Part shown: positions 17,715-27,169 of the stretch, piece after piece | How positions within the stretch are numbered: the first letter of the stretch is position 1 | Layout of the letters: every line of letters starts with the position of its first letter | Assembly (NCBI GenBank): GCA_026129545.1 | Contig: JAHCHX010000003.1 | Span: forward strand, 62,001 to 126,000 | Reading direction: 5' to 3' | Origin: Saprospiraceae bacterium | Lineage (GTDB): Bacteria > Bacteroidota > Bacteroidia > Chitinophagales > Saprospiraceae | DNA: 64,000 nt | Translations under genes and position numbers: made by a program | Notes under the pieces: generated by a model | What the model saw: only the letters and a program-made list of their open reading frames with translations | What the model was told of the DNA's origin: nothing | The model's database searches: none

Positions 17715-18356
17715 TGATGCTTCAGTGCCCATCAAATGCGCCTGAAGCATCCCCTTGAGGTGTGCCTTGAAGCGGATTTGGCTTTTTTCCGAATAAATAT
17801 CTTCCTCGCAATCTTCTTCCAAGATGGCGCACATCAGGCTACAATGACTGATGAGCGACGAAAAAGAGCCGAATACGGTGGCCACCGTTAGCTCCGCATC
17901 TATTGGCCGAAACATCCCATTCTGTTGACCATCGAGAATGAAGCCGCGCACCAGCGCAAGATTGTGCGCCAGATGGTCGGTGATGATTTTCACCAGCGCG
18001 GGGCGCTGGCGCAGCGACATTTCGCGCATGATGAGCCGGTGAAAATCGCGCCCCTGAAAAAACCTTTCCGCGTACATATCCACTGTCAGCGACAGCTTTT
18101 CCCACGGGCTGAGCGGGGAGCGCGATAAGGTCTCGAGACGCTCGCGGGTTTCGGGAAGTCGGGTCGTGATGATTTCTTCCAGCAGTTGTTGTTTCGTGCC
18201 AAAATGGTAATTGACCATGGCGACATTGGCACCGACTGCTGCTGCCAATTGGCGCACGGACACTGCCTCGAAACCATTTTCGGCAAACAGTCGTTCAGCT
18301 ACATCGAGCAGGAGCGCGCGTGTCCCGTTTCTATCGGGTGAGGGAAGGTTCGACAT
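17697..18356 (-). CDS. TetR/AcrR family transcriptional regulator
   Basis: 219 residues from the ATG at 18356 (MSNLPSPDRNGTRALLLDVA...). The longer open frame upstream is not credible because it would cross the promoter. The TetR helix-turn-helix is at about residues 12-60 (AERLFAENGFEAVSVRQLAAAVGANVAMVNYHFGTKQQLL). The C-terminal ligand-binding half (about 75-219) contains FFQGRDFHRLIMREMSLRQRP, as in AcrR-like repressors with a TetR_C domain. No efflux genes lie next to it, so targets are unknown. It is downstream of, and divergent in origin from, nothing obvious: the next minus-strand gene ends at 18419. Confidence 0.9.
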   Translation of the reverse strand: MSNLPSPDRNGTRALLLDVAERLFAENGFEAVSVRQLAAAVGANVAMVNYHFGTKQQLLEEIITTRLPETRERLETLSRSPLSPWEKLSLTVDMYAERFFQGRDFHRLIMREMSLRQRPALVKIITDHLAHNLALVRGFILDGQQNGMFRPIDAELTVATVFGSFSSLISHCSLMCAILEEDCEEDIYSEKSQIRFKAHLKGMLQAHLMGTEASSILRG

Positions 18357-18378
18357 GTTGTGGGCGAGAAATACGCGA

Positions 18379-18413
18379 CAAAAGTATAAAAAATCATTCC
18401 CGGTTGGACAACC
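18379..18413 (-). promoter_or_regulatory. Promoter of the TetR gene with possible operator
   Basis: TACTTTTG on the minus strand (18379-18386) is a full -7 match, 23 bases before the start. A short palindrome GGTTG-GA-CAACC (18402-18413) covers the -33 position and could be an autoregulatory operator. Confidence 0.45.
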
Positions 18414-18418
18414 TTGCC

Positions 18419-19846
18419 TCAACGGCCACTCAGCTTTTTTTGGAATTGCCCGGCCAGCCAGTCGCGGTGGAGAATTTCTTGGGCGGGTGGCAACAGCTGC
18501 GCAAGGGTTTGATAGCGCATTTTGTCGTGAGGGGCTATCTTGGCAAATTTGGTGGTGAACTCGACAAATTTTTGCATCTGCCGCTTGATGTGCGCATCCA
18601 ATAGCGGATTGCGCAACAAGAAAATCCGCGTGGCTTCCAAATAAGAGAGCAGCAATTCCGTCTGCTCCGTTTCGCAATAAATTTTGATGAGCAGGCTGCG
18701 GGCAGACACGTTGAGCAACACGTCCGTGAATTCAACTTGGAGCAAGGCTCGTTGTGCCTCGTCGTAATTTTTCAGGTAATAGTGGTGCTGTGCGAGGTTG
18801 TAGCGAAAGGTGTTGTCCCGATATTCTTCCGGCAATCGCTTTTGATATTCGTGGATGAATTGGCGTGTCCACTCAACTTGGCCAGTTTTGAGGCCGACAG
18901 TGACGAGATTGGTGTATTTCCATGGAGGAAGAAGGTCGTTGTCAAAAATAAGCCCGTTGCTCAGCATCAATTTGTTGATTTCCAAATGCTCGTTTAGAAA
19001 ATGCTGGTCGTTGTGGCGATTGATGCGCAAGGCGCAATAATTGAGCAGATGCGTGTATAACTGTCTGAGTTCGTCGCGGTGAAAACTTTGTCCGGAGGCA
19101 ACTACCAACGACTTGGCCACCTTAAAATGGGCGGTGTCGTCGGGTTCGGTAAGAAGTAGCAGCAATCGGCGATATACCTGTATGGTCGTGACCTTCTCGT
19201 ATTTGGTAGCCGCCGACCATTGGAGCACTTCCTCCCAATAGTTTGTTTCGTAGCGGATGTTCAGCAAGGTTTCGTAGTTGAGCATTTCGCATACAAATCG
19301 CAGCTTTTCGGCCACAAAATAAGTATCCAAAGCATCCGCCGCTGCCTGAAGGCGCTCGTCGAACCCGCGTTGGTTGCGGTCGCCGTGTTCATAAAAAAGC
19401 CGCTTGACCACAAGCGACTTTTGATAGTAGTCGGCATCTCGCACGACGGCTGCCTCCAGCTGTTTTTCGATATCCGATTGGACTGACTTGTAATGCTTGG
19501 GCAAGTTGCGTGCCTGATATTCTTGAAGCAAAGCAAGTCGTTGCTTGCCCTCGTCGGCATACAGGTCTTCCGCCACAAGAAACTTCTCAACGAGTGCGAG
19601 CAGTCGGCTAGAAAGATGCGCCAAGTTTCTGTCGTCCAGCGGTTTTTCTGTGGGCAGTTTTTGCACCACGATTTGCCGCGCGATATTAGGGTGTGAAAAG
19701 TCTGGCGCGTACTTTTGTAAATAATCGTAGAGCAGCACACAGTCAGTATTTTTGTTGAAATAAGGCGACCGCAAGAAATCCCCCAGCCTCGACAGTTGTC
19801 GCGGAGTCATCGCACGGAAAAGTTCTATGATTTTGCTGTCGGTCAT
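18419..19846 (-). CDS. Helical-repeat protein of unknown function
   Basis: 475 residues from the ATG at 19846 (MTDSKIIELFRAMTPRQLSRLGDFLRSPYFNKN...). A 16-residue upstream extension is possible but looks untranslated. The whole protein is alpha-helical with TPR-like helix pairs, for example RDNTFRYNLAQHHYYLKNYD followed by EAQRALLQVEF. The N-terminal part (FRAMTPRQLSRLGDFLRSPYFN) is a pattern I associate with a conserved Bacteroidota hypothetical family. No signal peptide and no catalytic motif. It is divergent from the secreted protein gene at 19909. Confidence 0.75.
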   Translation of the reverse strand: MTDSKIIELFRAMTPRQLSRLGDFLRSPYFNKNTDCVLLYDYLQKYAPDFSHPNIARQIVVQKLPTEKPLDDRNLAHLSSRLLALVEKFLVAEDLYADEGKQRLALLQEYQARNLPKHYKSVQSDIEKQLEAAVVRDADYYQKSLVVKRLFYEHGDRNQRGFDERLQAAADALDTYFVAEKLRFVCEMLNYETLLNIRYETNYWEEVLQWSAATKYEKVTTIQVYRRLLLLLTEPDDTAHFKVAKSLVVASGQSFHRDELRQLYTHLLNYCALRINRHNDQHFLNEHLEINKLMLSNGLIFDNDLLPPWKYTNLVTVGLKTGQVEWTRQFIHEYQKRLPEEYRDNTFRYNLAQHHYYLKNYDEAQRALLQVEFTDVLLNVSARSLLIKIYCETEQTELLLSYLEATRIFLLRNPLLDAHIKRQMQKFVEFTTKFAKIAPHDKMRYQTLAQLLPPAQEILHRDWLAGQFQKKLSGR

Positions 19847-19908
19847 CTTCCAGAATCCTCGCCCGAAAGTTCCACTTTTTAAGTCATTTTCCAACCAAAT
19901 GCTTTGTC

Positions 19909-21036
19909 ATGCGCCTATCAGCCTGTTTTCTGCTTTTCTCTCTTTTTTCTGCGTCAGCAACGGCGCAGCCCTTCATCATGTATCCCGGCGACACCAACAA
20001 TGACGGGGCAGCGAATCATTACGACCTCTTGCCCATCGGAATCGCGTACAATCAGACGGGACCGCCGCGCCAGCCCGCCACAATCCTCTGGGTACCCCAA
20101 ATCGTGGAAGAACCGTGGGACGCTTTTCTGCCAGTCAGCGGCATCAACCTCGCGTTCGTGGACTGCAACGGCATGGACACCATCAATTCTTTGGACATCT
20201 TCGCCATCGCCCTCAATTACGACAGCACTCAAAACAACTCCTTTCCTCCGCCAAGCCCCTATCAGCCCAAGTTAATTGATACCTGTTTCAGCTGCCCGCC
20301 TCCAAACCTCTTGGTCACGTTCAACAAAGACATTGTGGATGTCACGGGGCAATTGGAGGCTTACATTCAGCTGCAATATCCATTTCAGGCGCCCGCCCCG
20401 CTGGGCGCTCTGGGCATCGCCTTCGACGTGGAATACTACTACACCAACACCATCATTGATTCTCTTACCCAAGTATTCCCTGACACGTTTCCCAACAGTA
20501 GGATGTATGTGGTGGCAAGGCACACCGAAGTGCTGACCAATGAGCTGCTTCCCGCCGCAGGGCGCATGGGGTTTGCGGCAGCGGGTCGTGGGGAGAATGT
20601 TTTTATCGCAACCGACACGCTTATGACCGTCAGTTTTGTGATTGACGCGATGATTATCCGCGACGACACGCCCGACACTTTTTCCCTGCGAATCTCCAAT
20701 GTGCTGATTTTGAACAACCTTGAACAGGTGATAACCTTAGGCAAAATCATCACCGACTCCGTGGTGGTGGTTTCCACAAAAACATCGGCATCGGCAGCCC
20801 CATCGCTCACCATTTCACCCAACCCCGTCCGCGATTTGCTCACTGTCGAATCATCGGGAGCCCCGATAGAGCGGGTTGACATTCGGAGCCTCGCGGGCGA
20901 GCAGATGTTGTCGTTGACAGCCCACAAACAACATCGCGTCGAACTGCCAGTTGCTTCACTGCCAGCAGGCATTTGGGTGGCGGTGGTACATACTCGGGGC
21001 AGCGTGACGACAAAAAAATTTGTGAAGCGGGAGTAA
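19909..21036 (+). CDS. Secreted protein with dockerin-like motifs and T9SS type A sorting domain
   Basis: 375 residues. Signal peptide (MRLSACFLLFSLFSASATAQ). Residues 25-110 hold two Ca-binding dockerin-like motifs: GDTNNDGAANHYDLLPIG and, later, VDCNGMDTINSLDIFAIAL. The middle resembles a beta-sandwich (about 130-285). The last 80 residues form a T9SS sorting domain: ISPNPVRDLLTVESSG, then VDIRSLAGEQM, LPAGIWVAVVHTRG and a final basic KKFVKRE. It is thus predicted to be exported by T9SS and anchored or released at the surface. Function otherwise unknown. Confidence 0.85.
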   Translation: MRLSACFLLFSLFSASATAQPFIMYPGDTNNDGAANHYDLLPIGIAYNQTGPPRQPATILWVPQIVEEPWDAFLPVSGINLAFVDCNGMDTINSLDIFAIALNYDSTQNNSFPPPSPYQPKLIDTCFSCPPPNLLVTFNKDIVDVTGQLEAYIQLQYPFQAPAPLGALGIAFDVEYYYTNTIIDSLTQVFPDTFPNSRMYVVARHTEVLTNELLPAAGRMGFAAAGRGENVFIATDTLMTVSFVIDAMIIRDDTPDTFSLRISNVLILNNLEQVITLGKIITDSVVVVSTKTSASAAPSLTISPNPVRDLLTVESSGAPIERVDIRSLAGEQMLSLTAHKQHRVELPVASLPAGIWVAVVHTRGSVTTKKFVKRE

Positions 21037-21221
21037 GCGTTTCAATACTAAAAATTCCGACCTTCGCCGCCACATCTTTCGCCCACTTCCTAATCCAAAA
21101 GCCCCACTCCCGACCATTTTCCCGCCGTAGTCTCAGGTTTTCAAACCTTTCGTTAATCGGTTTGGTCTGTGCATGAAACGAAACCCGCACTCGTTTCAGC
21201 GCCCAGACGAAATCTAACCCA

Positions 21222-24200
21222 TTGCCCATGTCGTTACTCAAACACCTTTTACTGCGGCGAAACCTTCTTTTTACTCTCTTTACCCTTTTTTCCATCCTTG
21301 CGCATGCCCAAGCCCCCGTCGAAATTTGCAACAACGGCATTGACGACGACGGCGACGGCCTCATTGACTGCTACGACCAAGACTGCACCTGCACCGGTCA
21401 ATGCGATGATTTTTACTACACCACTTGCAACGCCGATTGTTACTACATCCCGCCATGCGGGCAAATCACGCTCGGCGTGCAATGGGAAAGCGAAGCCGAG
21501 ACTGGCACCTACTCCACCCTCGTGGCAGGCGATTTGGACGGCGACGGCATCCCGGAGGTCGTGGCCTATCGCGTAGAAGCGCCCGACCTGTTCATCATTG
21601 ACGGCGCGACCGGCGCCACCAAGGTGCATATTATAGGCCCCACCGTGTGGCCGGGCGGCACCGCCCCCGCCATCGCCGACCTCGACAAAGATGGCTTTGG
21701 GGAAATCGTCATCGTCGGTTTCGACCGTCGGCTCTATTGCTACAATCACGACGGCTCGCTGAAGTATGTCAGCGCCATTCAAGTTGGCTACGACGGTCGC
21801 TATCGCTATTCCGTGCCAAACATCGCCGACTTTGACCACGACGGCTGGCCGGAAGTGAACATTGGCAATCAGGTGTTCAACGGCCAGACGGGCGCGCTGC
21901 TGGCACAAGGCGGCCCCAACGTGTCGGCTGGTGAGCACCCCGCTCGTGTGGCGGTAGGTTTTTCCTTCGCCTCCCCTGTGGCCATGGACGTGTTGCCCGA
22001 CAATTTTTGCCCTGATTGCGCTGGGCTTGAGATTGTGGCTGGCAATCAAGTCCTTTCCGTGAACTTAGTGACTGGTGCCGTCACGCCCGTCGTCACGGCA
22101 CCCGCGCCGTTTACCGATGGCTTCACCAGCGTCGTGGATTTTGATGGCGACGGCGACCTCGATGCCATTGTGCAAGGCCGCAACGGGAGCAACAATTTCA
22201 ACACGGTGTATTGCTGGGACATTCAAACCAGCACCATTTTGCGACAATACCAATTGCTGAACAACTGGCAAGAAGGTGCCTCGCGGGTGAATGTGGCGGA
22301 TTTGACTGGCGACGGAAGTCTGGAAATCAGTTTTGTGAGCCATCCTTACCTCTACGCGCTGCGCAACGACTTCACTCCCCTGTGGATAAACGATGTGTAC
22401 GACGCTTCTTCCATCACCTGCTCCAGCGTGTTCGACTTTTGCGGCGATGGCTCCGCCGACGTGATTTATCGCGGGGAATTCAGGTTGCAAGTGCTGGATG
22501 GCGCAACGGGGCAGGTGAGTTGGGAGGACAATTGCCGCAGCGCCACTCACATCGAAAATCCATTGGTACTCGATGTGGACGGCGACGGACAGACGGAAAT
22601 CATCGTGCAGTGCGGCACCCCCGACTATAACTCAACAGGAAACGGCAAAGTGATTTCATACAAAGCGGTGGGCGCGCCCGGCATTGCCTCTCGCCGCGTG
22701 TGGAACCAACACGCTTATTTCAACACAAACATCAACGACGACCTCAGTGTGCCGCGCTACCAGCAGAACCCGCATATCATCGGCGATGGCGTGCGCATGA
22801 ACTCCTTTCTCAACCAGTATTTCAACCCTTCCTTCCCTTCGCCCGACGGGGTGTTGGCTTTGCAAAATGTGGTCTGCGTGCTGGATTCTCTGCAAATAAC
22901 AGTAAACCTCTGCAATGAGGGCGACAATATATTGCCTCCTCAAACACCCGTGTCGGTTTATCGAGGCAATCCCCAAACAACCTCCGCGCAGTGGTTGGGT
23001 GCGCGCCCGCTCGGCTTCGACTTGCAGCCGGACAGCTGTCGCGTTTACACGTTCAACATTCCGCGCGTGGCCAACGACTCGGTTTTCATCGTGTTGAACG
23101 ACGACAACTCCTTGCCCACGCCCTACAATCTCGCACAGGACTTCCCCGTCACCGCGATTGGCGAGTGCAAATTCGCCAACAACATCGCCTCGTTTTTTGT
23201 CAAATACCAGCCCGACATTGTCCAACTCGGTCAGGACACCGCTATTTGCGACAATACTTCCTTGCTTCTGAACGCTGCCGGAAGCGACCTTGCCACTTGG
23301 CAATGGTCGTCAGGCGCGACCACTCCCACCCTCTCCGTGAACACGCCCGGCACCTATTCGGTGACGGCGACCGATGTGTGCGGCTTCACACAGACGGATG
23401 TTATCGTGGTGACCATTGACAGCAGCACCGTGGTGAGCCTCGGCCCCGACCCGTCCATTTGTCAGGGCGAAACGGTGTCGTTGGCCGAAAGCGGTTTTGA
23501 TTTTTATCAATGGACGGGAAATGGGCTGAGCTGCACTACCTGCCCTGCGGTCACGGTGGCACCTTCGACTTCGGGCTTGGTGGTGCTGGCGGCGGGTTTT
23601 CTGAATGGCTGCGTGAACCGCGACTCGGTGTACATCACCGTCCACGACACTTTCAACTATAAAATTGACACGACCATCTGCTACGGCAGGACGTTGGTTT
23701 GGAACGGACAAGTATTGCCCCCCGACTCCAAGCGCACGTTTTTCCTGCAAACGGTGCACGGCTGCGACTCGACGGTTCATGTGAACGTAATCGGCACCAC
23801 GCTCGGCACTTACCAAATCACGGTGGACACCTCCGTTTGCCTCGGCTCTTTGCTGTCTATGAATGGCGCCAACCTGCCACCCGGCGCGGGAATCACCTTC
23901 CATCTGAACGCGGAGACGGGTTGCGACTCTACGGTCATGGTGACGGTGGCGCCAAAGGACACGTTCGCCACGGTGGAGAGTCCGACGATATGTTCCGGCG
24001 AGTCGTATCCTGTATTCGGTGCCCCGGTCACGGAGAGCGGTATTTACAAAAGAACATTTTTGGCGAAAAACGGGTGCGACTCCACGCACACGGTCAACCT
24101 GACCGTGCTGGCTCCCATTGTACTGGAAATTGACGGAAGTCCGAGTTGTTTTGGAGAGGCAACGGGGGCGCTGTCGGTGACGGCCAACGGCAACGCCCCT

Positions 24201-25103
24201 CCTTTCAAGTACGCTTGGAATTTCGCAAGTAGCCAGCCGAAGATAGACAATGTGCCTGCGGGCAATTACACCGTGACCGTGACCGACAAAAATGACTGCA
24301 CCGAGACGGCCAGCACGATAGTGGAAGCCCATCCTCCCATCGTGTTTTCGGCGAAAGCGGATTCAGCCACTTGCTACAACTTGCCCGACGGGGCCATCGC
24401 ACTGGAAACGCCCGATAGTAGCTTGGTTTTCAGCCTCGACGACGAAGTGTTTTCCCAAAACAAACTTTACGAAAAGCTGCTGGCGGGCAAATACACGTTG
24501 TTTGCCCAAGACATCTACGGATGCGTGGACACCTTGCCTATTATCGTGCCCTCGCCGCCACCGTTGTTGCTGAGCCTGTCCACAAAAGAAGCGGAAGTGC
24601 AATTGGGCGACTCCTTGGAAATCAAGGTGTTTGCATCAGGCTTGGAGCCGCTTGCTTACCATTGGGCGGATTCGTTTTATTTGAGCTGTCACAACTGCCC
24701 CGATCCTGTGTCGAAGCCGCTTTCCAATGTGCTTTACAGCCTCACGGTGACAGACAAAAACGGCTGCACTGCTTTTGAGCAGTTGCAAATCATCCTCAAC
24801 TATGTGGTGGATGTGTACGTTCCCAATGTTTTCTCGCCGCTTTCGGCCAGCGACCAGAATAGTCGCTTTGAGATGAGTTTTGGGCCAGCGGCGACGCGGG
24901 TGCGATTGATGCGAGTGTTTGACCGATGGGGCGGGTTGATGTACGAGGTGCACGATGTGACTCCCAACGACAACTCTCGCGCTTGGGACGGGCGACGCAA
25001 CGGAAAAGTCGTCACGCCGGGGGTCTATACTTGGATGATGTGGCTGGAACTCGCCGACGGCACGATAAGGCAGCTGGACGGTGACGTGACGATAGTTCGA
25101 TGA
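21222..25103 (+). CDS. Giant T9SS type B (CHU_C) surface protein with FG-GAP-like repeats
   Basis: 1293 residues with an N-terminal signal (LLFTLFTLFSILAHAQ). The mature protein opens with a cysteine-rich Ca-binding motif (ICNNGIDDDGDGLIDCYD). FG-GAP/VCBS-like propeller blades follow (about 100-460), each with a DxDGDG motif, such as AGDLDGDGIPEVV and DVDGDGQTEIIV. Residues 660-1180 hold Ig/PKD/SprB-like modules with repeated GCDST and VTVTDKNDC motifs. The final 95 residues are the gliding-associated CHU_C domain (VPNVFSPLSASDQN, VFDRWGGLMYEV, GVYTWMMW), the type B T9SS signal. It is probably a large adhesin or lectin-like surface protein. Confidence 0.9.
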   Translation: MPMSLLKHLLLRRNLLFTLFTLFSILAHAQAPVEICNNGIDDDGDGLIDCYDQDCTCTGQCDDFYYTTCNADCYYIPPCGQITLGVQWESEAETGTYSTLVAGDLDGDGIPEVVAYRVEAPDLFIIDGATGATKVHIIGPTVWPGGTAPAIADLDKDGFGEIVIVGFDRRLYCYNHDGSLKYVSAIQVGYDGRYRYSVPNIADFDHDGWPEVNIGNQVFNGQTGALLAQGGPNVSAGEHPARVAVGFSFASPVAMDVLPDNFCPDCAGLEIVAGNQVLSVNLVTGAVTPVVTAPAPFTDGFTSVVDFDGDGDLDAIVQGRNGSNNFNTVYCWDIQTSTILRQYQLLNNWQEGASRVNVADLTGDGSLEISFVSHPYLYALRNDFTPLWINDVYDASSITCSSVFDFCGDGSADVIYRGEFRLQVLDGATGQVSWEDNCRSATHIENPLVLDVDGDGQTEIIVQCGTPDYNSTGNGKVISYKAVGAPGIASRRVWNQHAYFNTNINDDLSVPRYQQNPHIIGDGVRMNSFLNQYFNPSFPSPDGVLALQNVVCVLDSLQITVNLCNEGDNILPPQTPVSVYRGNPQTTSAQWLGARPLGFDLQPDSCRVYTFNIPRVANDSVFIVLNDDNSLPTPYNLAQDFPVTAIGECKFANNIASFFVKYQPDIVQLGQDTAICDNTSLLLNAAGSDLATWQWSSGATTPTLSVNTPGTYSVTATDVCGFTQTDVIVVTIDSSTVVSLGPDPSICQGETVSLAESGFDFYQWTGNGLSCTTCPAVTVAPSTSGLVVLAAGFLNGCVNRDSVYITVHDTFNYKIDTTICYGRTLVWNGQVLPPDSKRTFFLQTVHGCDSTVHVNVIGTTLGTYQITVDTSVCLGSLLSMNGANLPPGAGITFHLNAETGCDSTVMVTVAPKDTFATVESPTICSGESYPVFGAPVTESGIYKRTFLAKNGCDSTHTVNLTVLAPIVLEIDGSPSCFGEATGALSVTANGNAPPFKYAWNFASSQPKIDNVPAGNYTVTVTDKNDCTETASTIVEAHPPIVFSAKADSATCYNLPDGAIALETPDSSLVFSLDDEVFSQNKLYEKLLAGKYTLFAQDIYGCVDTLPIIVPSPPPLLLSLSTKEAEVQLGDSLEIKVFASGLEPLAYHWADSFYLSCHNCPDPVSKPLSNVLYSLTVTDKNGCTAFEQLQIILNYVVDVYVPNVFSPLSASDQNSRFEMSFGPAATRVRLMRVFDRWGGLMYEVHDVTPNDNSRAWDGRRNGKVVTPGVYTWMMWLELADGTIRQLDGDVTIVR

Positions 25104-25133
25104 AAATGAAGGTTTTGATTTTTGAAATCCGAC

Positions 25134-25191
25134 TACATGATTTCCGATTGTTGATGTTTCGTTTGGAACATTCGGAATCGGAAATCATGTA
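25134..25191. terminator. Long hairpin between convergent genes
   Basis: A perfect 16-bp inverted repeat (TACATGATTTCCGATT at 25134-25149 with 25176-25191) holds an inner 5-bp stem (25154-25158 with 25167-25171). It lies between the stops of the plus gene (25103) and the minus gene (25213). A bidirectional terminator is likely, although T-runs are weak; it could also be a palindromic repeat. Confidence 0.6.
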
Positions 25192-25212
25192 ATCGTTGTT
25201 CGGAAATCAAAT

Positions 25213-25623
25213 TCAAGCCGTTTTGCTTTCGTCGTCTCCTTCGGGTTTGTCCTTGCCGGTCAGAAACTGGCGAGTCTCGTCGGCTTTGTCGGCCACATAG
25301 TCCTTTGCTTTTTCCCAAAAGTCGCGGCCTTTTTCGGAGGCTTCGGCCAGTTCTTCCTTGGCCTCGCCATAGACAGCTTTTGCCTTGTCCGAGATGAAGC
25401 CCAATGCGCCACCTTCGTGGGCGGCCATTTTTTCGCGCATGACTTTCAGTTCGGCAGCGGCCTCGGCGGCTTCGGCCTTGCCTTCGGCGGCGAGTTTTTC
25501 GGCTTTCTCGCTGAGTTCTGCAAATTTTTCGGCAGCGGTGCCTTTCAGGTCTTCATAGGCGACACCTGCTTTTTCCAATGTTGCCTTGGCCTTTTCGGAT
25601 AGGTTTTTCCAAAAATCTTCCAT
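25213..25623 (-). CDS. Small alanine/lysine-rich helical protein (LEA/YtxH-like)
   Basis: 136 residues, almost entirely Ala, Lys and Glu in a long amphipathic helix (MEDFWKNLSEKAKATLEKAG, later FWEKAKDYVADKADETRQFL). Repeats of roughly 11 residues resemble LEA-type stress proteins. No signal peptide or cysteine. A role in desiccation or stress protection is suggested by composition only; apolipoprotein-like and coiled-coil proteins look similar. Confidence 0.65.
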   Translation of the reverse strand: MEDFWKNLSEKAKATLEKAGVAYEDLKGTAAEKFAELSEKAEKLAAEGKAEAAEAAAELKVMREKMAAHEGGALGFISDKAKAVYGEAKEELAEASEKGRDFWEKAKDYVADKADETRQFLTGKDKPEGDDESKTA

Positions 25624-25804
25624 GATGGTGACAGTTTGTTTTGTGAAGAAATGAGACTGCGAAAGTACGCAAATGAGCCGTGAAAAAACATGGAGCCGCC
25701 ATTAAAAAAACCTGACTGTGACGGACTGTGGCGACTAATGCCCTCGCCCGCTGGGATGGTCATTTTTGTGTATCACCACAATCCCTCTTATAGCCGATGT
25801 TTTC

Positions 25805-27043
25805 TCAGCTCCGCTCTTCCCACACCTGTGCCAAGTGCACCATCGTTTCGGCTGCCTTTTCCATGTCTTGCACCGACACCCATTCTTGTTTGGAGTGAAA
25901 TGCGTGCTCGCCCGCGAAGATGTTGGGGCATGGCAAGCCCATGAAAGAAAGCCGGGAGCCGTCGGTGCCGCCTCGTATGGCACGCTTGAGCGGGGTTTTG
26001 AACCCCGCACGTTGAAGTGCTTCGAGCGCATAGGCGACCACCTGTGGGTGTCGGCGCAGCACTTTGCCCATGTTGCGGTATTGTTCGGAGACTTTGACTT
26101 CGGCGTGTGAGTTGGGGAAGTTTTTCATCACGCCATCCACGATTTTTTGAAGGGTTTTGGCGTGGCGCTTCAGGCCGCTTTCCGTGAAGTCGCGTATTAT
26201 GAGTTTGATGGTCGCTTTTTCCAGATTGCCCTCAAAGTGCATCGGATGGATAAACCCCTGCCGCCCTTCGGTGTGTTCGGGGCTTAGTTTGTCGGGGAGT
26301 TTGGCAGCGATGCGGGCGGCGATTTTCAGGGCATTCTCCATTTTGCCTTTTGCGAAACCGGGGTGCGCCGACACGCCATGCACTGTGACGGTGGCGGCAT
26401 CAGCGCTGAAGGTTTCGTCTTCGATGCTGCCAGCGGTTTCTCCGTCAATGGTATAGCCATATTTGGCGCCGAGTTTTTTCAGATTGACCTTGTCCACGCC
26501 GCGTCCGATTTCCTCGTCGGGTGTGAAGAGGATGCGGATTTTTCCGTGTCTCAATTGTTTGTTGTTCAGCAGGATGTACGCGGCATCCATGATGGCAGCC
26601 ACGCCGGCCTTGTTGTCGGCGCCCAAGAGCGTGGTGCCGCTGGCCGTGATGATGTCGTGGCCTATTTGGTGTTGCAAATCTTCGTGCTCTGCCTTGCGAA
26701 TGACTACGGAGGGGTCGTCGGGCAGCACAAGGTCTTGTCCTTTGTAGTTGGCGTGAACGATGGGTTTCACGCCTTCTCCCGAACAATCGGGCGAAGTATC
26801 CACATGGGCGCAAAAACAAATGACCGGCACTTTTTTGTCGGTATTGGCGGGGATGGTGGCATAAACGTAGCCATGCTCGTCCAATTCGGCGTCGGCGACG
26901 CCCATGGCTTTCAATTCTTGGACGAGCAAGCGAGACAGGTTTTTTTGTTTTTCCGTGCTGGGCTGGGTTGGGCTGTTGGGGTCGCTCTGAGTGTCAATGG
27001 TGACGTAGCGGAGGAAACGCTCTTTGGCTGTGTGTTGAAACAT
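25805..27043 (-). CDS. pepT: Peptidase T (tripeptide aminopeptidase)
   Basis: 412 residues from the ATG at 27043 (MFQHTAKERFLRYVTIDTQS...), normal for PepT; a longer frame to 27115 is rejected. M20B zinc motifs are present in order: CFCAHVDTSPD (His and Asp), TTLLGADNKAGV (bridging Asp), FTPDEEIGRG (catalytic and metal Glu), YTIDGE and the late FAGEHAFHS histidine. TIDTQSDP and RGGTDGSRLSFMGLP are typical of PepT. It is a cytoplasmic di-zinc enzyme that removes N-terminal residues from tripeptides. It appears monocistronic. Confidence 0.96.
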   Translation of the reverse strand: MFQHTAKERFLRYVTIDTQSDPNSPTQPSTEKQKNLSRLLVQELKAMGVADAELDEHGYVYATIPANTDKKVPVICFCAHVDTSPDCSGEGVKPIVHANYKGQDLVLPDDPSVVIRKAEHEDLQHQIGHDIITASGTTLLGADNKAGVAAIMDAAYILLNNKQLRHGKIRILFTPDEEIGRGVDKVNLKKLGAKYGYTIDGETAGSIEDETFSADAATVTVHGVSAHPGFAKGKMENALKIAARIAAKLPDKLSPEHTEGRQGFIHPMHFEGNLEKATIKLIIRDFTESGLKRHAKTLQKIVDGVMKNFPNSHAEVKVSEQYRNMGKVLRRHPQVVAYALEALQRAGFKTPLKRAIRGGTDGSRLSFMGLPCPNIFAGEHAFHSKQEWVSVQDMEKAAETMVHLAQVWEERS

Positions 27044-27169
27044 GGTGGCTGTTGAATTGGCCCCAAAAGAGGGATAAAATTGATAAGGGTTGGTCTTCAA
27101 ACAAGGGTGCCGCAAAATTGGGCAATTCCTGTCAATTCCCCCTCGGCTCCTTGCCTGTTCCCAAAACTT

